A stretch of 64,000 nt of DNA from Hydrogenophaga pseudoflava NBRC 102511 (GTDB lineage: Bacteria > Pseudomonadota > Gammaproteobacteria > Burkholderiales > Burkholderiaceae_C): the NCBI RefSeq assembly GCF_001592285.1, contig NZ_BCWQ01000008.1:1-64000 (forward strand). The letters run 5' to 3'. The first letter of the stretch is position 1, and each line of letters starts with the position of its first letter. The notes beneath the pieces are model-generated. The model saw only the letters and a list, made by a program, of their open reading frames with translations. It was not told the origin of the DNA and searched no databases. Below, piece by piece: positions 59,246-64,000 of the stretch. A program made the translations under genes and the position numbers.

Positions 59246-60240
59246 GGCGCCTGGGCGTGGCCGCGCTGTGGGCACTGTTGGCAACCGCGGCCTTGGCGCA
59301 GCCGGTGGCCGTGCCACCGTTTGCCTCCAAGCCCGACATGGCCCGCTCGGACTACGACCTCAAGCCGCGCCAGATTGCCCCGGGCTCCTGGGTGATCGAG
59401 GGTGAGGTGGCCGACTTCTCGCGCGCCAACGGCTGCAACATCATCAACACCGCCTTCATCGACACCGGCGACGGTGTGGTGGTGATCAACACCGGGCCGT
59501 CGCGGTTGTACGGCGAGCAGCAGCGGCGCGCCATCGAACGACTGACCAAAGCGCCGGTGCGCAAGGTGCTGCAGCTCAACCTGCACCCCGACTACTTCTT
59601 CGGCCACCAAGCCTGGGCCGACCGGCCCACCGAGGCGCTGGCCGGCACCATTGCCGGCGCGCGCGCCGAGGGCGGCGCCTACGCCGACAACCTGTACCGG
59701 CTCTGTGGCGACTGGATGCGCGGCACCGAGTCCACGCCCTCGCGCGAGGCCATCGACCCCAAGAACCTGCCGCAGACACTGTCACTCGGAGCGCACAAGC
59801 TGGAGCTGATGCGCCTGCACGGCCACACCGCCGACGACCTGGTGGTGCTGGACACAACCACCGGTGTGCTCTTTGCGGGCGGCCTGGTGTTCACCGAGCG
59901 CGTGCCGACCACGCCGCACGCCGACTTCGCCGCGTGGCTGGCCAGCCTGGACACGCTGGAGCAACTGCTGGCCACTGGCAAGGCCAAAACCGTGGTGCCC
60001 AGCCACGGCCCTGTGCACGAGGGGCTGGCCGGCCTGCGCCAGACGCGCGACTGGCTGCAGTGGCTCACGAACCTGATGCAGACCTCCGCCGAGCGTGGCC
60101 TGGACCTGGGAGAGGTGCTGCGCACGCCGGTACCCGAGCGCTTCGCGAAATGGGCTGCGCAGCCTGCGGAACTGCAGCGCTCGCTGACCCAGTGGTACCC
60201 GCGCTACGAGCAGCGCGTGCTCGCTGCGCCGCAGCGGTGA
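59242..60240 (+). CDS. MBL-fold protein of the quinoprotein relay system, altered zinc motif
   Basis: A 332-residue protein with a signal peptide ending AALAQ and a metallo-beta-lactamase fold, of the quinoprotein relay zinc hydrolase group. The usual H-x-H-x-D-H motif reads NLHPDY at 113-118: the first His is Asn and the last His is Tyr. Later ligands are partly present (RLHGHTADDL, VPSHGPVHEG), but GGLVFTER replaces the usual Asp. So metal binding would be changed or partial; compare the full motif in the MBL protein at 29039. It overlaps the SoxYZ-like gene and ends 268 bp before the PQQ dehydrogenase. Confidence 0.83.
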   Translation: MRRLGVAALWALLATAALAQPVAVPPFASKPDMARSDYDLKPRQIAPGSWVIEGEVADFSRANGCNIINTAFIDTGDGVVVINTGPSRLYGEQQRRAIERLTKAPVRKVLQLNLHPDYFFGHQAWADRPTEALAGTIAGARAEGGAYADNLYRLCGDWMRGTESTPSREAIDPKNLPQTLSLGAHKLELMRLHGHTADDLVVLDTTTGVLFAGGLVFTERVPTTPHADFAAWLASLDTLEQLLATGKAKTVVPSHGPVHEGLAGLRQTRDWLQWLTNLMQTSAERGLDLGEVLRTPVPERFAKWAAQPAELQRSLTQWYPRYEQRVLAAPQR

Positions 60241-60261
60241 CACATTTTTGAACAGTGTCAC
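60237..60261. promoter_or_regulatory. candidate activator site upstream of the PQQ dehydrogenase
   Basis: GTGACAC and GTGTCAC are perfect inverted arms around an 11-bp spacer, and CATTTTTGAAC (60243-60253) fills most of it. The centre is about 130 bp upstream of the -24 element at 60381. The left arm overlaps the stop of the preceding gene. Confidence 0.6.
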
Positions 60262-60380
60262 AGAGGTGTCCCGGCCACTGTGGCACGGTTGGCGCAGCTG
60301 ATGCCTTCGAGGACCGCTCCCGGGGCCTCCAGCGCGCTCAAACGTCGGTGTAAACCCTAGGCCTTTCGGGGCCGGCCCGC

Positions 60381-60395
60381 TGGCACGGATGTTGC
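60381..60395 (+). promoter_or_regulatory. sigma-54 promoter of the PQQ dehydrogenase
   Basis: TGGCACGGATGTTGC is an essentially perfect -24/-12 element (TGGCAC, 5 bp, TTGC; GG and GC 10 bp apart). It lies 112 bp before the coding start. Confidence 0.85.
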
Positions 60396-60507
60396 CCTTT
60401 GCTGTCTGTGATGTGTACGCCAGGCACCGGAGGGTCGGAGCCACGAGCGGTCCGGCGGCACCCACCACAGAAAAGCCATCAACCCTCGAACGAGCAGGAG
60501 ACCCACA

Positions 60508-62229
60508 GTGAAACGCACCCTACTGAGCCTTTTGGTCATGGCCGCCACGGCCCACGTCAGCGCCCAGGGCGTGACCGACGCCATGATCGCCAACGACGCC
60601 GCGACGCCCGACAACGTTCTGAGCTGGGGCCTGGGCACGCAAGGCCAGCGCCACTCCACCCTGACGGGCATCAACGCCAAGAACATCAACAAGCTGGTCC
60701 CGGTGTGGTCCATGTCCTTCGGCGGCGAGAAGCAGCGCGGCCAGCAAAGCCAGCCGCTGGTCCACAACGGCAAGATGTTCGTGACCGCGTCCTACTCGCG
60801 CATCTACGCGGTGGACAGCAAGACCGGCAAGAAGCTCTGGAAGTACGAGCATCGCCTGCCCGAGGGCATCATGCCCTGCTGCGACGTGATCAACCGCGGC
60901 GCCGCCCTGTACGACAACCTGGTGATCTTCGGCACGCTGGACGCCCAGCTCGTGGCCCTGGACCAGGACACCGGCAAGGTGGTGTGGCGCGAGAAGATCG
61001 ACGACTACTCTGCGGGCTACAGCTACACCGCTGCGCCCCTGATCGCCGAAGGCCTGCTGATGACCGGCGTGTCCGGCGGTGAGTTCGGTGTGGTCGGCCG
61101 CGTGGAAGCGCGCGACCCCAAGACCGGCAAGATGGTCTGGACGCGCCCGGTGGTCGAAGGCCACATGGGCTACAAGGACGGCAAGGAAAACGGCATCACC
61201 GGCACCACCAACGCCACCTGGCCCGGCGAGACCTGGAAGACTGGCGGCGCGGCCACCTGGCTGGGCGGTACCTACGACCCCAAGACCAAGCTGGCCTATT
61301 TCGGCACCGGCAACCCCGGCCCCTGGAACAGCCATGTGCGCAAGGGTGACAACCTGTACTCCGCGTCGACCGTTGCCATCGACGTGCAAAGCGGCCAGAT
61401 CAAGTGGCACTACCAGTCCACGCCCAACGACGGCTGGGACTACGACGGCGTGAACGAGTTCGTGACCTTCGACATGGACGGCAAGCGCGTCGGTGCCAAG
61501 GCCGACCGCAACGGCTTTTTCTACGTGAACGACGCCGAAACCGGCAAGCTGCTCAACGCCTTCCCCTTCGTGAAGAAGGTGACCTGGGCCACCGGCATCG
61601 ACCTCAAGACCGGCCGTCCGAACTACGACCCGGCCAACCGTCCTGGGGACCCGACGGCCGCCGGCGGCGACGGTGCCAAGGGCAAGTCGGTGTTCTCGGC
61701 CCCCGGCTTCCTGGGTGGCAAGAACCAGATGCCGATGGCCTACAGCCCCAAGACCGGTCTGTTCTACGTGCCCACCAACGAATGGGGCATGGAGATCTGG
61801 AACGAGCCCATCACCTACAAGAAGGGCGCGGCCTATCTGGGCGCCGGCTTCACCATCAAGCCGCTGTTCGACGACCACATCGGTTCGCTTCGCGCGATCG
61901 ACCCCAAGACCGGCAAGGTGGCCTGGGAAGTCAAGAACGAGGCCCCTCTCTGGGGTGGCGTGCTGACCGCGGGTGACCTGGTGTTCTGGGGCACGCCCGA
62001 GGGCTACCTGAAGGCCGCCGACGCCAAGACCGGCAAGGTGGTGTGGCAGTTCCAGACCGGCTCCGGTGTGGTGGCGCCTCCCATCACCTGGACGCAGGAT
62101 GGCGAGCAGTACATCTCGGTCGTGTCCGGCTGGGGTGGTGCGGTGCCACTGTGGGGTGGTGAAGTGGCCAAGAAGGTGAACTTCCTCGAACAGGGCGGCT
62201 CGGTCTGGACCTTCAAAGTCATGAAGTGA
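60508..62229 (+). CDS. PQQ-dependent methanol/ethanol family dehydrogenase, DYD (lanthanide) type
   Basis: Periplasmic quinoprotein oxidising primary alcohols. The 573-residue precursor has a signal ending HVSAQ and an eight-blade tryptophan-docking propeller. The PQQ-stacking vicinal disulfide is C124-C125 (IMPCCDV). Metal ligands are E192 in [10 protein letters not shown]269 in [10 protein letters not shown] and catalytic D311. D313 makes the DYD signature ([11 protein letters not shown]) seen in lanthanide-dependent enzymes, where calcium types usually have Ala or Ser. Sequence after D313 is like ExaA/PedH ([18 protein letters not shown]). A sigma-54 promoter is upstream, and a cytochrome c gene follows. 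Confidence 0.93.
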   Translation: MKRTLLSLLVMAATAHVSAQGVTDAMIANDAATPDNVLSWGLGTQGQRHSTLTGINAKNINKLVPVWSMSFGGEKQRGQQSQPLVHNGKMFVTASYSRIYAVDSKTGKKLWKYEHRLPEGIMPCCDVINRGAALYDNLVIFGTLDAQLVALDQDTGKVVWREKIDDYSAGYSYTAAPLIAEGLLMTGVSGGEFGVVGRVEARDPKTGKMVWTRPVVEGHMGYKDGKENGITGTTNATWPGETWKTGGAATWLGGTYDPKTKLAYFGTGNPGPWNSHVRKGDNLYSASTVAIDVQSGQIKWHYQSTPNDGWDYDGVNEFVTFDMDGKRVGAKADRNGFFYVNDAETGKLLNAFPFVKKVTWATGIDLKTGRPNYDPANRPGDPTAAGGDGAKGKSVFSAPGFLGGKNQMPMAYSPKTGLFYVPTNEWGMEIWNEPITYKKGAAYLGAGFTIKPLFDDHIGSLRAIDPKTGKVAWEVKNEAPLWGGVLTAGDLVFWGTPEGYLKAADAKTGKVVWQFQTGSGVVAPPITWTQDGEQYISVVSGWGGAVPLWGGEVAKKVNFLEQGGSVWTFKVMK

Positions 62230-62302
62230 CCCCCCTGCGCCGCTGACGCGGCTTCCCCCCTGGGAGGGGGGACCACACCAGAGGCCCGGCGGAGCCGGTT
62301 CC
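62228..62302. repeat. dispersed GC-rich palindromic repeat with hairpin
   Basis: Starts at the PQQ dehydrogenase stop. It holds a CCCCCC-TGGGA-GGGGGG hairpin (62255-62271) and GGCCCGGCGGAGCCGGTTCC (62283-62302), the copy of 56387-56406. The hairpin could act as a terminator or mRNA stabiliser before the cytochrome gene. Confidence 0.6.
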
Positions 62303-62393
62303 TCGGTGTGTGCTGGATGGGGCACTTCCTCCGATGATGTTCTGGAGGGGGCCCTGTCCATTTTTTCGTCTGTCGTTTTTCTGGTTATTGATC

Positions 62394-62714
62394 ATGCGCA
62401 CTCTCCTCCTCACTTCCAGTCTTCTCCTCGCCGCGGGTGCCGCGCATGCGGTCGATGAAGCGGCCGCGATCGAGCTGGCCAAGAACAATGGCTGTCTGTC
62501 CTGCCACTCGGCCAAGGAAAAGGTCGTCGGCCCCGCCTACAGCGACGTGGCCGACAAGTACAGGGACGACAAGGACGCCGTGGCCAACCTGGTCCAGGCG
62601 ATCCAGTACGGCAGCAAGGGCAAGTGGGGCCGCATCCCCATGCCTGCGCACCCGAACATGAGCGCGGCCGACATCAAGACCCTGGCGCAATGGGTCATGA
62701 CCGCCAAGCACTGA
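62394..62714 (+). CDS. c-type cytochrome (c550/c551 class), probable electron acceptor
   Basis: A 106-residue precursor with a signal ending GAAHA. The heme site is CLSCH with Cys34, Cys37 and His38. The region GRIPMPAHPNMS provides the Met sixth ligand, as in cytochrome c551/c8. It is a small class I cytochrome, likely taking electrons from the PQQ dehydrogenase upstream. It overlaps the following gene by 25 bp in another frame. The ATG at 62394 is preferred to upstream codons that lie in the repeat. Confidence 0.88.
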   Translation: MRTLLLTSSLLLAAGAAHAVDEAAAIELAKNNGCLSCHSAKEKVVGPAYSDVADKYRDDKDAVANLVQAIQYGSKGKWGRIPMPAHPNMSAADIKTLAQWVMTAKH

Positions 62715-63256
62715 CCGCTCTGGCCGCGGCGCTCTGCATGGGCGCCGCGGTGGCACAGCCGGTCCTGCCCGAGGGCGAGAAGTCCCTCGTGGCGGTTGCG
62801 CGCGACGGCCAGCGCACCCGCATCGGCACCGTGACCTTCGGTACGCCCAGCGGAGGCCGGGCCAGCTTCCAGGTGAAGATGGACCACTCGGTGATGCGCG
62901 ACCACTTCCTGTCGATGCGCGAATTCAAGTGCCTGCCGGCGGCGCAGGAGATCACCTGCTTCGTGCCCTATCCGTACCCGCACCCGGGCACGGTGGGCGT
63001 TGGTGACTACGCCTGGCTGGAACACAACCTGCTGTTCTTTTTCAAGCAGCCGGCCGACTTCGGCGCCAAGCTGTGGAACGGTGTCATCTTCAGGTTCGCA
63101 CCGACGCCGGCGGGACTGGTGGGCACACCGCAGGCGGTGGACCTCAACCGCATCGGTGTACCGCCCGAAAAGTCCGACGTGCCGCCCTACGGCCGCTTTG
63201 ACCGCGACGACTTCGCGCCCGGCGCGCGCTGGGTGCAGGAACTGCGGATCGAGTGA
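62690..63256 (+). CDS. hypothetical exported protein of the PQQ locus
   Basis: A 188-residue protein I do not recognise. Its N-terminus (LTALAAALCMGAAVAQP) looks like a signal peptide and the mature part is mixed alpha/beta, with one Cys pair (FKCLPAAQEITCF) and many aromatic residues (FVPYPYPHPGTVGVGDYAWL). The start at 62690 lies within the cytochrome gene; translation would be coupled. Position suggests a role with the cytochrome or dehydrogenase. The frame is intact, with no sign of decay. Confidence 0.68.
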   Translation: MGHDRQALTALAAALCMGAAVAQPVLPEGEKSLVAVARDGQRTRIGTVTFGTPSGGRASFQVKMDHSVMRDHFLSMREFKCLPAAQEITCFVPYPYPHPGTVGVGDYAWLEHNLLFFFKQPADFGAKLWNGVIFRFAPTPAGLVGTPQAVDLNRIGVPPEKSDVPPYGRFDRDDFAPGARWVQELRIE

Positions 63257-63289
63257 AGAGGGTGTGGGCGCGCGGCCCGCGCGCCCATC

Positions 63290-63994
63290 TCAATCCTTGT
63301 CGCAGTCCGATTTGCCCAGCGCGTCGCAGTCGTCGTCGCTCTCGTCCGAGTTGTCGTCGTCGTGGTCGTCCCCATCGTCATGGTCGTCGCCATCGTCGTC
63401 GTGGCAATCGGACTTGCCGGTGGCGGTGCAGTTGTCGTCGTTCGCATCGTCATCCGACTCATCGTCACCGTCTTCAGTCTTGACGCGGCTGGCCACCAGG
63501 ACGCCGTTGGTCATGGTGCCGTAGACCTCGACGCGCATGCCCACGCTCAGCGTGCGCGGGGCGGCGCTGGCGTCCACGGGGATGCCGTCCACGCTGAAGC
63601 TGGAGGGGCTGGCGTAGGCCGTCACTCGACCTTCGAGCTCGTTCGGGTTGGCGTTGTCGTCGTCGCGGTCGTCGCTGTCATCGAGTTCGACCTTGCTCGC
63701 CTGCAGCGTGCCATTGACCATTTCGCCGTGGACCTCCACGCGGCTGCCGGTGCTCATGCCCTGGGGCGTGGCGCTGGAGCCACTCGCATCCACCGGAATG
63801 CCATCGACGCTGAAGCTCTGCGGGCTCTCGTAGCTGGTCACGGTGCCGGTGAGGGAGCGGCCGCTGGCGGTGGTGCTGCTGCTGTCTCCGCTGCCACCAC
63901 CGCAGGCGGCCAGGCCTGCAACCAGCAGGGTGGTGATGATCAGCCGCCCTGCGGTCAAGGACAAGCGGGTGGGCGTGGTGGGGGTGTGCGTCAT
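63290..63994 (-). CDS. DUF5666 lipoprotein with Asp-rich C-terminal tail
   Basis: A 234-residue lipoprotein; the signal ends in LAACGGGS with Cys31. Two DUF5666 beta-domains follow, each with SFSVDGIPVDAS (LTGTVTSYESPQ and LEGRVTAYASPS start them). The last 65 residues are extremely acidic: runs such as DDDGDDHDDGDDHDDD, framed by two CxxxGKSDC motifs (CTATGKSDC, CDALGKSDC). Such a tail could bind calcium or lanthanides, but no function is known. It is convergent with the PQQ locus. Confidence 0.8.
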   Translation of the reverse strand: MTHTPTTPTRLSLTAGRLIITTLLVAGLAACGGGSGDSSSTTASGRSLTGTVTSYESPQSFSVDGIPVDASGSSATPQGMSTGSRVEVHGEMVNGTLQASKVELDDSDDRDDDNANPNELEGRVTAYASPSSFSVDGIPVDASAAPRTLSVGMRVEVYGTMTNGVLVASRVKTEDGDDESDDDANDDNCTATGKSDCHDDDGDDHDDGDDHDDDNSDESDDDCDALGKSDCDKD

Positions 63995-64000
63995 GGTGAA

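Noticed and set aside
60281..60295. TGGCACGGTTGGCGC, a second -24/-12-like element
   Set aside because: GG and GC are 10 bp apart, but the -12 half (GGCGC) is poor and the perfect element at 60381 is better placed.

Overview
The window is a 64 kb piece of a high-GC bacterial chromosome, most likely a betaproteobacterium of the Comamonadaceae/Burkholderiales (Hydrogenophaga-like). This is inferred from gene content: the order pyrG-kdsA-DUF1330-eno-ftsB, several Bug-type solute receptors, and GC-rich dispersed palindromes typical of that group. I saw no rRNA, tRNA, CRISPR array, insertion sequence or prophage. Coding density is very high, with many 1-4 bp start/stop overlaps.

Layout. 1-8760 (minus strand): a surface-polysaccharide block with rfbD (cut by the left edge), rfbB, three family-2 and one family-4 glycosyltransferases, an SGNH/GDSL esterase with a lipoprotein signal and an autotransporter-like C-terminus, and UDP-glucose dehydrogenase. 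8837-20533: mixed housekeeping genes (AEC transporter, Bug receptor, xerD, a BCS1-like AAA ATPase, DUF1439, DUF3297, dbpA, two coupled sensor kinases, DUF455, gamma carbonic anhydrase, Hsp33). 20538-28903: AGE-family isomerase, NadR-like ATPase, ftsB, eno, DUF1330, kdsA, pyrG, a lipoprotein and coaBC. A (TGACC)11 tract follows, then a promoter overlapped by a perfect 32-bp palindrome, then an exported MBL-fold hydrolase.

30116-36249: oxyanion uptake. A ModE-HTH/periplasmic-binding-like regulator is divergent from tupBCA (tungstate). The convergent modABC (molybdate) operon has a good ModE box upstream. A full-length ModE gene lies farther right (48143-48910). 37015-47925: a cobalamin riboswitch followed by a long overlapping corrin operon (CbiM-like permease, cobM, cbiX, cobH/cbiC, cbiD, cobL, cobI, N-terminal cbiG, a CbiG-C/CobE-BluB fusion, cobJ, a 2Fe-2S ferredoxin and cobA). 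No precorrin-6A reductase or cobyrinate amidase is seen in the operon.

49066-63256: the most interesting region, an alcohol-oxidation system built around pyrroloquinoline quinone (PQQ). It has an acetaldehyde dehydrogenase, DUF779, a TonB receptor closely resembling E. coli YncD/PqqU, both halves of the PQQ-associated ABC transporter, a YVTN propeller, a SoxYZ-like carrier, a relay-type MBL protein with an altered metal motif, a PQQ dehydrogenase with the Asp-Tyr-Asp signature of lanthanide enzymes, and a cytochrome c. Sigma-54 -24/-12 elements precede at least three of these units and perhaps a fourth. The 11-mer CATTTTTGAAC lies about 130 bp upstream of two of them. The coherent reading is a sigma-54 regulon that scavenges PQQ and oxidises ethanol-like alcohols in the periplasm and the resulting aldehydes in the cytoplasm. 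The window ends with a DUF5666 lipoprotein carrying a very Asp-rich tail.
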